From NCBI GenBank assembly GCA_035610365.1, contig CM069439.1:4278001-4342000 (forward strand): DNA of 64,000 bases. The letters are read 5' to 3'. The DNA is from Aquatica leii. Its lineage: Eukaryota > Arthropoda > Insecta > Coleoptera > Lampyridae. A program made the translations under genes and the position numbers. The notes beneath the pieces were generated by a model. It made no database searches and was not told where the DNA came from. It worked only from the letters and a program-made list of their open reading frames with translations. Shown piece by piece: positions 33,951 to 43,384 of the stretch. Position 1 is the stretch's first letter. Each line of letters begins with the position of its first letter.

Positions 33951-35628
33951 TATACGACTAAAAGTGGTACTAATGATTTAGTTGGGGCTCCAACGCCGAG
34001 TTCGGGAGCATAGAGTTTTTAAAAAAAATCAACATTGGATAGATGAAGACGACGACTGCACTGACACAGTACGTAATCATATTGATCACTCTGCACTGTC
34101 TTTACTTAATGCTTTTCTTTGAGACTTACAACATTTTTGTGGTTTATTTCGAATCCGGATTCGTCTACATTGAATACACTGGTTTAAGTCAACTTGTATT
34201 CGTTCATGTATCTTTCGAGAACGTCATAAAACTGTCGTACGACTAAACTTTGAAATATTTACGAAGAACGTAGTTTCTGGTTTACGGAGGATATGCGTGG
34301 GCGGCTGTTTCTAAACGCAGTGTCTTTTTAAGACCGTGGAGTTTGACAACATTAAAAACTTTTTTTATGTGTATGATTGTTAAACCGAGCATTCGCTTTT
34401 CAAGATTCAGTATGTGTTTTTCAAGTTTATGCACCAATTGTTTTTAAAATTTTTTTTCCTCGATTTCATATACTTTTTAATGGCTGGTTTGGAAACGTTA
34501 AAGGCGCTTAAAGGCCGATTGTAGAACTTCTTTCGACTACTGGCGCTATTTTACATTAAGCAACGCTGTATTCTGAAATATTAAAGGAATAACACTTAGT
34601 TTTTAAATAACATACAATGATAAGTTTGTAATGCAATATTCCATTCTGGATAATTCTCGTGATGTCGTTATTATACAAGCTGAGCTTTTGTCACACGTCG
34701 AAGGGTACATTTTCAGAGCCCGGAACTGATTGATTGCACCGTGAAGTTTCGCTTTTATAGACCGGCCTCCGATCAATAAAACTGGTTTCCAAATCTCCGG
34801 TAAAGAAAAACTAGAATCTCGGTTACTATTAGCTTATGTGATAACGACAACACAGGAATTATCCAGAATGGAAAATTGTATTACAAATCCAACCCGTAAA
34901 AACCTAAATTCTACTGTAATGATAAGTTTCTTAAAATTGTACCAATTCATTATTTGAACTCTTACTGCTATAACTCTAATAGTAGATTTACGTGAGTAGT
35001 TAAGGTATAGCACTGAAACCGACCGATAAAAAGCTATTGGCCAAGAACAATTTAACATCAACTTATCGCAAAAAACGAAAAAAAAATTTTGTTGCACGAC
35101 CATAAGAAATACGTTGATGTCAACTTATATATCCTTTTTACAGTTCTTGATGCAGAGGTTCTGTCCTTATCTAAGCTATTTTTTTCCTACAACCTATCAA
35201 ACTATTTTTCTAAAACTCTTTAGTGAGAGTGTTGTCTCGGCATTCCTAAATAAACGACGTTTAAAGGATTGCATAACTAGTGTCAGACACAAACATTAAA
35301 GCTGCAGAAAACATAAAAATAATCTTGATCGAAGTGTTTTTAAGAATCTCTGTCTGCAATTACATTAAGACAATGAAATGTACCTCGCTGACACTATAAT
35401 CTAAAAAGACAGATCAGCTTAAAAATTCCAAAACATACTTGATAAACCCGGGTTTATTTTTAAAAATGTTTTTTTGTATCATGAACGTTTTATCAAATCT
35501 CTCTGCAAGCAAAAGAGACAATTCTAGAGCAAAAGTTACGTTTAAACTTTTGTCAGATCAAACTGTCATTGACTACAAAAGAAACTAAGTTTGTTTTCTC
35601 GATTTCACAACGGATCTTCAGAAGTTTA
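33951..35628 (-). pseudogene. Array unit 2: truncated pogo-type transposase
   Basis: This has the same content as unit 1, with small differences. For example, AAATCTGTCGTACG is AACTGTCGTACG here, and TTTTTTAAGACC has one T fewer. The motif LEKHILNLEKRM is kept on the minus strand near 34,425. Dead, with the same truncation point. Confidence 0.6.
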
Positions 35629-37303
35629 TATACGACTAAAAGTGGTACTAATGATTTAGTTGGGGCTCCAACGCCGAGTTCGGGAGCATAGAGTTTTTAA
35701 AAAAAATCAACATTGGATAGATGAAGACGACGACTGCACTGACACAGTACGTAATCATATTGATCACTCTGCACTGTCTTTACTTAATGCTTTTCTTTGA
35801 GACTTACAACATTTTTGTGGTTTATTTCGAATCCGGATTCGTCTACATTGAATACACTGGTTTAAGTCAACTTGTATTCGTTCATGTATCTTTCGAGAAC
35901 GTCATAAAACTGTCGTACGACTAAACTTTGAAATATTTACGAAGAACGTAGTTTCTGGTTTACGGAGGATATGCGTGGGCGGCTGTTTCTAAACGCAGTG
36001 TCTTTTTTAAGACCGTGGAGTTTGACAACATTAAAAACTTTTTTTATGTGTATGATTGTTAAACCGAGCATTCGCTTTTCAAGATTCAGTATGTGTTTTT
36101 CAAGTTTATGCACCAATTGTTTTTAAAATTTTTTTTCCTCGATTTCATATACTTTTTAATGGCTGGTTTGGAAACGTTAAAGGCGCTTAAAGGCCGATTG
36201 TAGAACTTCTTTCGACTACTGGCGCTATTTTACATTAAGCAACGCTGTATTCTGAAATATTAAAGGAATAACACTTAGTTTTTAAATAACATACAATGAT
36301 AAGTTTGTAATGCAATATTCCATTCTGGATAATTCTCGTGATGTCGTTATCATACAAGCTGAGCTTTTGTCACACGTCGAAGGGTACATTTTCAGAGCCC
36401 GGAACTGATTGATTGCACCGTGAAGTTTCGCTTTTATAGACCGGCCTCCGATCAATAAAACTGGTTTCCAAATCTCCGGTAAAGAAAAACTAGAATCTCG
36501 GTTACTATTAGCTTATGTGATAACGACAACACAGGAATTATCCAGAATGGAAAATTGTATTACAAATCCAACCCGTAAAAACCTAAATTCTACTGTAATG
36601 ATAAGTTTCTTAAAATTGTACCAATTCATTATTTGAACTCTTACTGCTATAACTCTAATAGTAGATTTACGTGAGTAGTTAAGGTATAGCACTGAAACCG
36701 ACCGATAAAAAGCTATTGGCCAAGAACAATTTAACATCAACTTACAAAAAACGAAAAAAAATTTTTGTTGCACGACCATAAGAAATACGTTGACGTCAAC
36801 TTATATATCCTTTTTACAGTTCTTGATGCAGAGGTTCTGTCCTTATCTAAGCTATTTTTTTCCTACAACCTATCAAAATATTTTTCTAAAACTCTTTAGT
36901 GAGAGTGTTGTCTCGGCATTCCTAAATAAACGACGTTTAAAGGATTGCATAACTAGTGTCAGACACAAACATTAAAGCTGCAGAAAAGATAAAAATAATC
37001 TTGATCGAAGTGTTTTTAAGAATTTCTGTCTGCAATTACATTAAGACAATGAAATGTACCTCGCTGACACTATAATCTAAAAAGACAGATCAGTTTAAAA
37101 ATTCCAAAACATACTTGATAAACCCGGGTTTATTTTTAAAAATGTTTTTTTGTATCATGAACGTTTTACCAAATCTCTCTGCAAGCAAAAGAGACAATTC
37201 TAGAGCAAAAGTTACGTTTAAACTTTTGTCAGATCAAACTGTCATTGACTACAAAAGAAACTAAGTTTCTTTTCTCGATTTCACAACGGATCTTCAGAAG
37301 TTT
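35629..37303 (-). pseudogene. Array unit 3: truncated pogo-type transposase
   Basis: Almost identical to unit 2; a four-base loss (TTATCGCAAAAAACG to TTACAAAAAACG with an extra T nearby) around 36,745 is visible. Its right border runs into GACGTCAAGGTATCGAAC rather than another unit, marking the end of the array. Confidence 0.6.
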
Positions 37304-37402
37304 GACGTCAAGGTATCGAACAGCGACTATGGATTGAAAAGATGCTTCGTTCACTCTTAGGTTTGAACAACAATTGAACTTAGAGATTAATCTTGGCTTT
37401 CC

Positions 37403-38100
37403 TTATCTGAGGTAATTAAAAAGAACCACAAACTGTTTTTCCGAATTTCGTATCAAAAGACTTTTTAACGGTAGATTCCTAAAAGATGTGAAATTTGATG
37501 TCATCGTCTTTGCGATTGCGTTTGAAACTTTAGGCTTAGACCGCGTTGTAATGGAATACCCATATTTTATAGGCTTAATTCTAGTTTTTCTTTTTGAGTC
37601 AAAACAAGGAGTAGAACTTGGCCTTTGCTGTTTTGTCGTTTGTGAACCTAAACAAACTGACGTTTTGCAAGACATTGCAAGTTGCATTTGCAGAGCGCTA
37701 ATTGTAACTAATAAAAAACGTTTATTAGTGACCATGCTTTTACTTTTCCGTAATTACATGACTGATTTCGTTTTAGACGGTCTTCTCGGTTTGTAAAGGA
37801 GGAAAATATAAAGAAGTTTTAGTCAGCCATTTTGTTTTATCAAAATTTAGCGCGTGTTTTTTGATTCACGCGTGTTTGGTCGCTGATTATTTTGTTTACG
37901 GTATTTGTAGTCAGCTATATGTTCTTTTACTCTAAGTTTAATTGAGCATCCTATCTGTCCTATATAATTTGGTTCACGGAAACAAGTAATTTTGTAAACA
38001 CAGGCATGCTTTAAAGCCCCTTGTTTACTTTTTAAAGATCTAAACCAATTATTCAATGTATATTTGGTCTTTACAACGACAAAGCACAATCACTAATTCT
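37403..38100 (-). mobile_element. Penelope-like element, 3' part
   Basis: The minus strand carries a GIY-YIG endonuclease piece (38,089-37,847) and then a non-coding tail with the repeated end sequence GCAATGTCTTGCAAAACGTC near 37,660. That end motif also occurs on the plus strand at 38,140-38,160, so the two ends face each other. No reverse transcriptase is present, so the copy is 5'-truncated. Confidence 0.7.
37847..38089 (-). pseudogene. GIY-YIG endonuclease domain of a Penelope-like element
   Basis: The 80-codon frame reads KSKQGALKHACVYKITCFRE, then PNYIGQIGCSIKLRVKEHIA. VYKI and YIGQ are the GIY and YIG motifs (VYK in place of GIY), with the conserved arginine in KLRVKEH. Penelope proteins join this domain to the C-terminus of a reverse transcriptase; here nothing remains upstream. 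The frame stops shortly after the YIG helix, so the distal catalytic glutamate part is missing. Confidence 0.75.
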
Positions 38101-38104
38101 TTTT

Positions 38105-38194
38105 CTATCAGTGACAATTAGCGCTCTGAAGATGCAAGCTGCAATGTCTTGCAAAACGTCAGTTTGTATGGTTTGGCTTATAAGAAGAAACTAG
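38105..38194 (+). repeat. Penelope-like terminal sequence, plus-strand copy (continues after 41,034)
   Basis: ACAATTAGCGCTCTGAAGAT...GCAATGTCTTGCAAAACGTC matches, in inverted orientation, the end sequence near 37,650-37,740. The sequence is interrupted at 38,195 by a compound hAT insertion and resumes at 41,035 (TTCTATTACGACGCGGTCTA), matching the minus-strand text near 37,540. This gives an internal check of the insertion borders. Confidence 0.65.
38126..38157 (+). ncRNA. Hammerhead-ribozyme-like motif in the Penelope end
   Basis: CTGAAGA (38,126-38,132) fits the conserved CUGANGA core. It is followed by a helix (TGCAAG with CTTGCA around a 9-base loop) and then AAAC, where the active core needs GAAAC. 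Penelope-like elements are known to carry hammerhead motifs in their terminal repeats. The missing G suggests an inactive relic. The paired minus-strand copy near 37,670 is more degenerate. Confidence 0.4.
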
Positions 38195-38202
38195 GACTCG
38201 GT

Positions 38203-39414
38203 CAGAGCTGGGCAAGTTACTTTGTAAAAGTAGTTAACTACTAACTAAAGTTACTACTTTTTAAAAGTAGTGTAAGTTACTAACTACTAACTACCGTAAA
38301 TCGAAAAGTAGTTAGGTTACTAACTACTCAACAGTTGTATTCTAAAATATGAGTTTTTTTTCAACTACTTGTAGAAAAAGGAGTTTTGAGACGATTTATG
38401 TTATACCACTTTTAGTCATATAAACATAAGTACCTATAGACACTGAATTATTATTACATTAAAGAAGACAGTAAATCAATCACGCTCACACGAAAACAGT
38501 AAAACAATTTTAACGTAACTACTATTATTCTATTATCATGTATATCTATTTTATTAGAAATTCTCAAAAAAAAATTAATAAAATAAACCTACACCTAAAA
38601 ACAGAACTTAAAGTAATAAACGTATTGTGGTATTTAATATTCATTTCCTTTTCATAAAAGTAACTTTTCAAAAAGAGCATCAGCCAATGCATTTCTTTTG
38701 AGCGAATTTATGAGTGAAAAACGAAAATAATCGCTCGACAGCAGCTGATGGTAAAGGTAAAATTGTACTATGTCTAATGAACATTTTTTTAATAATCTCA
38801 AATAGATATATGAATTCTGTTATCTTCCAGGTGTTTTAACAATTTCAGTTCTATTATTCTGCTTTTGTGAGCATGTTCATTCTCAGTATCAGAAGAAATG
38901 TGTAACTGTTTAGACAAAGCAGGTTCATCAATATCAAAAAACTTTTGTTGAAGCAACGGTTGAAGTAATACTTTGTTTACGTTTAGATCAGAGGCATTTA
39001 ACATTTCGAAACAAATTAGGTTTGCTGCATTTATACAATGTTTTTGAATAATCTTTACATCCATGTTTACTTCTGCGTTACTGTTCATTACTTGAAGAAC
39101 ACGTTTTAACCTGCGAAACTGCAATGCAAGCTGAATAATTGTAGCCATTGTATGTAATTGAAGCCGCTAATAAAGTAGTTTAATTACTAGTAAAGTAGTT
39201 AAGCTATTAACAAAGTAGTTTAACTATTTTTGTAGTTAAAATAGGGTAGCTAACTACTTTTTAAATACGATTACACGAAAAAAGTAATTTATTCCAACTA
39301 CAGTTACATTATTAAATTAAAGTAACTTGAATAAATAGAATACAACTATCGTCAACAATAAAGTAGTTAGATTAGTAGCTTAACTACTTTGTAGTTAACT
39401 ACTGCCCAGCTCTG
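38203..39414 (-). mobile_element. hAT element, left copy of the compound unit
   Basis: The ends are CAGAGCTGGGCAAGTTACTT and GTAGTTAACTACTGCCCAGCTCTG (inverted). Sub-terminal regions are packed with AGTAGTTA/TAACTACT repeats, typical of hAT ends. The length is 1,212 bp, too short for a complete transposase. On the minus strand it holds a 116-codon frame and then, in other frames, the hAT C-terminal dimerisation region (TILPLPSAAVERLFSF; INSLKRNALADALFEKLLL). Confidence 0.92.
38798..39148 (-). pseudogene. hAT transposase fragment, 116-codon frame (left copy)
   Basis: It starts MATIIQLALQFRRLKRVLQV. It ends at 38,798 by a frameshift: just after the stop another frame continues LFEIIKKMFIRHSTILPLPS, SAAVERLFSF, and after one more shift INSLKRNALADALFEKLLL with a natural stop near 38,658. 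The latter are the conserved hAT C-terminal dimerisation motifs. The 116 residues are therefore probably internal transposase sequence, not an independent gene. Confidence 0.6.
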
Positions 39415-39811
39415 TCCTGTACCGAGTAGTTTTGCTAGTACTATTCGTTTAAAAATCCATAGGCTAATAGTTCGGCTCAAGCAACATTACTTATATGCCG
39501 AACAGTTTCATAAACCGACTTGTATATTAAAAGACGTCGATAGTCTTGACGTTTTTGAGACCAATTTGTCGGCTATTATGATTTGGACATAGAGAGAATC
39601 TTTGATGTTTCCCTCGGCAACTGTATATGATTTCCACCTACCATACCATTTAATGTTGAAAACATTTGCCTCTTTTCCAGCTAATAACGTAGTGCTGGTT
39701 CTTCTAAAGCAGTTTGATGTAAAATATTGTACGTTAGTTAACTGCAGAAATTTAATAATCTTTCACCGCTAAAAGTTTTCATTCCAGCTGGTTGTAGAGT
39801 GCACTTATTAT
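39415..39811. other. 397-bp spacer captured between two hAT copies
   Basis: It is unrelated to the hAT copies. On the minus strand some 30-40-codon open pieces exist near 39,580-39,720 (EKRQMFSTLNGMVGGNHIQL), of unknown origin. It shares no landmark with the surrounding Penelope sequence, so it was probably picked up at an earlier location. Confidence 0.6.
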
Positions 39812-41026
39812 CAGAGCTGGGCAAGTTACTTTGTAAAAGTAGTTAACTACTAACTAAAGTTACTACTTTTTAAAAGTAATGTAAGTTACTAACTACTAAC
39901 TACCGTAAATCGAAAAGTAGTTAGGTTACTAACTACTCAACAGTTGTATTCTAAAATATAAGTTTTTTTTTCAACTACTTGTAGAAAAAGGAGTTTTGAG
40001 ACGATTTATGTTATACAACTTTTAGTCATATAAACATAAGTACCTATAGACACTGAATTATTATTACATTAAAGAAGACAAAGTAAATCAATCACGCTCA
40101 CACGAAAACAGTAGAACAATTTTAACGTAACTACTATTATTCTAATATCATGTATATCTATTTTATTAGAAATTCTCAAAAAAAAATTAATAAAATAAAC
40201 CTAAACCTAAAAACAGAACTTAAAGTAATAAACGTATTGTGGTATTTAATATTCATTTCCTTTTCATAAAAGTAACTTTTCAAAAAGAGCATCAGCCAAT
40301 GCATTTCTTTTGAGCGAATTTATGAGTGAAAAACGAAAATAATCGCTCGACAGCAGCTGATGGTAAAGGTAAAATTGTACTATGTCTAATGAACATTTTT
40401 TTAATAATCTCAAATAGATATATGAATTCTGTTATCTTCCAGGTGTTTTAACAATTTCAGTTCTATTATTCTGCTTTTGTGAGCATGTTCATTCTCAGTA
40501 TCAGAAGAAATGTGTAACTGTTTAGACAAAGCAGGTTCATCAATATCAAAAAACTTTTGTTGAAGCAACGGTTGAAGTAATACTTTGTTTACGTTTAGAT
40601 CAGAGGCATTTAACATTTCGAAACAAATTAGGTTTGCTGCATTTATACAATGTTTTTGAATAATCTTTACATCCATGTTTACTTCTGCGTTACTGTTCAT
40701 TACTTGAAGGACACGTTTTAACCTGCGAAACTGCAATGCAAGCTGAATAATTGTAGCCATTGTATGTAATTAAAGCCGCTAATAAAGTAGTTCAATTACT
40801 AGTAAAGTAGTTAAGCTATTAACAAAGTAGTTTAACTATTTTTGTAGTTAAAATAGGGTAGCTAACTACTTTTTAAATACGATTACACGAAAAAAGTAAT
40901 TTATTCCAACTACAGTTACATTATTAAGTTAAAGTAACTTGGATATATAGAATACAACTATCGTCAACAATAAAGTAGTTAGATTAGTAGCTTAACTACT
41001 TTGTAGTTAACTACTGCCCAGCTCTG
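39812..41026 (-). mobile_element. hAT element, right copy of the compound unit
   Basis: Same orientation, ends and content as the left copy; 1,215 bp, with only a few differences (for example AAGACAGTAAATC against AAGACAAAGTAAATC near 40,080). The near-identity implies a recent common source. Confidence 0.92.
40410..40760 (-). pseudogene. hAT transposase fragment, 116-codon frame (right copy)
   Basis: The protein is identical to that of the left copy over all 116 residues. The same two frameshifts separate it from the C-terminal dimerisation motifs, so both copies inherited the same lesions and must have been moved by a transposase made elsewhere. Confidence 0.6.
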
Positions 41027-41404
41027 GACTCGGTGTTCTATTACGACGCGGTCTATGCTGAAAGTCACTTAAAATTTATTTTCGTTTTCAACTCTAGTTT
41101 TGTGGTTTTTCACAGACATACAGTTTTAATATTTTTTTAAAAGATGTTTAGATCTCAGTAAAGCTTTAACTTACTTGTTTGTATGTATTGTAGTGTTTGC
41201 AAACGTGTTTATTTTGCTGCAGATTTAAAAAGTCTTTTCTTTCAACGGCAATCATTATAGTTTTCAAATTGTTATTCAAAACCAGGTTTTTAAGTTTTAA
41301 GTCAGATAAACCTAAAAGATACTTACAGCAATTTCTACCTTTAGCCATAGAACATATAAACTTATATGCTCTATGCTTTAGCATTATTTATAATACAAAA
41401 ATTG

Positions 41405-42230
41405 CATGTTATAGACTTTTCATCTTCACTAATATCTTGACAGTTAATTTTGGCCAATCCATTACAAATCCTTCTCGTGTCATTTCTGGTATCCCACAAG
41501 GGCCACACCTTGAACCTCTACTATTTTTAATATTTATTAATAATATGTAAATGATATATGTTATAAGGTCAGAACGTTTAATTTTTGCTGACGACTTAAA
41601 CAATTTTAGAGTTGTCGAATGGATTCATGTATTACTATTTAAAACGTTTTTCAAAACTACTGGTGTAATTAAAACAAACTAAATGTCAGTTTTGCTAAAT
41701 GCAAAATTGTTTCTTTTTCACGTAAATAAGTCACAACCGAATTCTGTTGTACTATTAATAATATACCTGTTACTAAATGCGAAAATATTAAAGCCTTTGT
41801 TATCTTTGATAAGGAACTTACCTTTGATTTACATACTGACGTAATTTGTTCTTATTTTATAAAAATTCTAAGATTTATTATCTGTATTTCTCGATATCTT
41901 TTTAATATTCATGTAATACATGTTGTGTTGTATTATGTATTTGTTTGCTCACTGATATGGTATCCTATCAACTCAAAAAACTGCAAAACTTGCAAACCAA
42001 AAAGTATGCAGCGACGTCTAGATGTGGCTGTAATCGTCAAGCTACCCCAAATTTAAGTCAATTAAACCAATACACAGGCTTAAATCTCAACACATATAAA
42101 CACGTGCACAAACATTATTATTTTAAACAGAAGAATCGTCAGTTTACTGACAGCCTGCCAGTAGGTACTGAGGTCCTAGTTACGGAAGCAACCCAAATAA
42201 AGTTAAAATGTCGCTACAAACAAACGTAGG
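41405..42230 (+). pseudogene. LINE reverse transcriptase fragment
   Basis: The plus-strand text SITNPSRVISGIPQGPHLEP then LLFLIFINNM, and after a stop SERLIFADDLNNFRVVEWIH, gives the RT palm motifs (G.PQG, F.DDL). Later pieces match the usual run K(C/I)ENI...FDKELTF.LHTD (41,775-41,840) and the thumb. This fits a Jockey/CR1-like LINE, different from the one at 30.3 kb. Stops and frameshifts throughout. The open frame at 41,945-42,229 may be further downstream debris. Confidence 0.65.
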
Positions 42231-42529
42231 TTAAAAATACACATATAATAAACACGCAATAATATATAAAACAAATTTTATAAAATCTAAAGCTTTTCCG
42301 CCAGATGATGATGCTTACGTAATTTCGCTCGTCTTTAATTGAACATTTAAACTGGATCATCTGAATATTTACTTAAAATTTTACTCACCTGATGAATTAT
42401 TGTAATAACTTACTTTAGATATTTTCAACAAAATCTTTACATGAACGACTAATGGTTTTCCACGTTGGATTTAAAGGATTGAAACACAAGGACCGTGAAA
42501 GACAGCGTTTACAATTGGAATTGGTTTGT

Positions 42530-43380
42530 GGCAGTTTATTGAGATACCCTTCGGCCTGTGTAAAGCTCCTGCAAAGCGTTTGATGAAAACCATCCTGCAA
42601 AAACTGTCTTGGAAAACGTGCTTGGTTTATCTAGACAACGTGATTGTGGTTGGAAAGTCGTTTGAACAACATTTGAACAACTTGAAGGAAGTGTTTTAAC
42701 AACTACCTGAAGCAAATCTAAAACTGAACTCAAAGAAGTGCCACGCATTTAAGAAAAAAGTACAATAATTTGATCACCTTGTATCTAGAGATGGAGTAAA
42801 GGTTGACCCAGATAAGGTTCGAGCAAGACCGATCGACAAACATTAAGTTAAAAGTCTGCTTAGGTTGTGCACCTATTATAGACGATTAGTATCCGGATTT
42901 GCAATAATGCCAAAGCGTTGACGAAACTGACCGAAGAAAGAGCAAAATTTAGATGGAATGAAGACTGCGAGAACGCTTTCTATCAACTAAAACAGACCTT
43001 AGTCACTTCGTCGATTTTAAGTTATCGAAGAAAAGATGGAAAAAATGTTTTAGATACCGATGCAAGTAATCTGGCTATAAGTTAAGCCCTTCAGACTTAT
43101 ATAAAAAAATTTAGACACATAAACTTTTACTATAGACGGACCACGTCGGTTTGAATCACTACTGCAGTTTCGTAATCCCGAAGAACAAGTGGTAAAATAG
43201 ATTGAGGCACTGCAAGAGTATAACCATGACACAAAACAACGTGCCGAAAGCAGTCATCGGAACGCTGATGCTTTACTCAGAAGGACATGTCCGGCAGACT
43301 GTAGACATTGTTGGGGATTTGAAAAAAAGTTCGAATGTTTGCTATGGTTGATGACCGGTGCCGGATTTACCAACAAGCAA
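42530..43380 (+). pseudogene. Reverse transcriptase/RNase H remnant
   Basis: IPFGLCKAPAKRLMKTILQK is followed by KTCLVYLDNVIVVGKSFEQH. The catalytic YxDD box reads YLDN, so a metal-binding aspartate is lost. LPEANLKLNSKKCHAFKKKV and the connection region follow, then RNase H with LDTDASN. In-frame stops interrupt. A stretch at 42,500 (DSVYNWNWF-type text) matches 10,258. Confidence 0.75.
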
Positions 43381-43384
43381 AACA

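Larger units (their letters stand above)
32270..37303. repeat. Tandem array of three 1.68-kb units
   Basis: Unit borders are near 32,270, 33,951, 35,629 and 37,303, judged by the recurring TATACGACTAAAAGTGGTAC start and TCTTCAGAAGTTT end. Equivalent open frames repeat at 32,362/34,043/35,721 and 33,436/35,114/36,790, i.e. every 1,676-1,681 bases. Units 2 and 3 are nearly identical and unit 1 slightly diverged. Each carries the N-terminal half of a dead pogo-type transposase on the minus strand. Such units could arise by unequal exchange. A true array and an assembly artefact cannot be told apart here, though the scattered substitutions favour a real array. Confidence 0.93.
38195..41034. mobile_element. 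Compound insertion: two hAT elements plus spacer, one outer target duplication
   Basis: GACTCGGT occurs immediately left of the first hAT copy (38,195-38,202) and immediately right of the second (41,027-41,034). The inner flanks (TCCTGTAC at 39,415 and CTTATTAT at 39,804) match neither each other nor the outer repeat. So 38,203-41,026 behaves as one inserted unit of 2,824 bp. Flanking Penelope sequence joins up across it. Confidence 0.82.

Noticed and set aside
32362..35924. Repeated plus-strand frame MKTTTALTQYVIILITLHCL as a conserved small membrane protein
   Set aside because: Its repetition is explained by the tandem array, and the other strand gives transposase motifs over the same bases.
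41166..41384. 72-codon minus-strand frame
   Set aside because: Resembled Penelope text at first, but no GIY, YIG or RT motif could be confirmed, and a LINE lies on the other strand.
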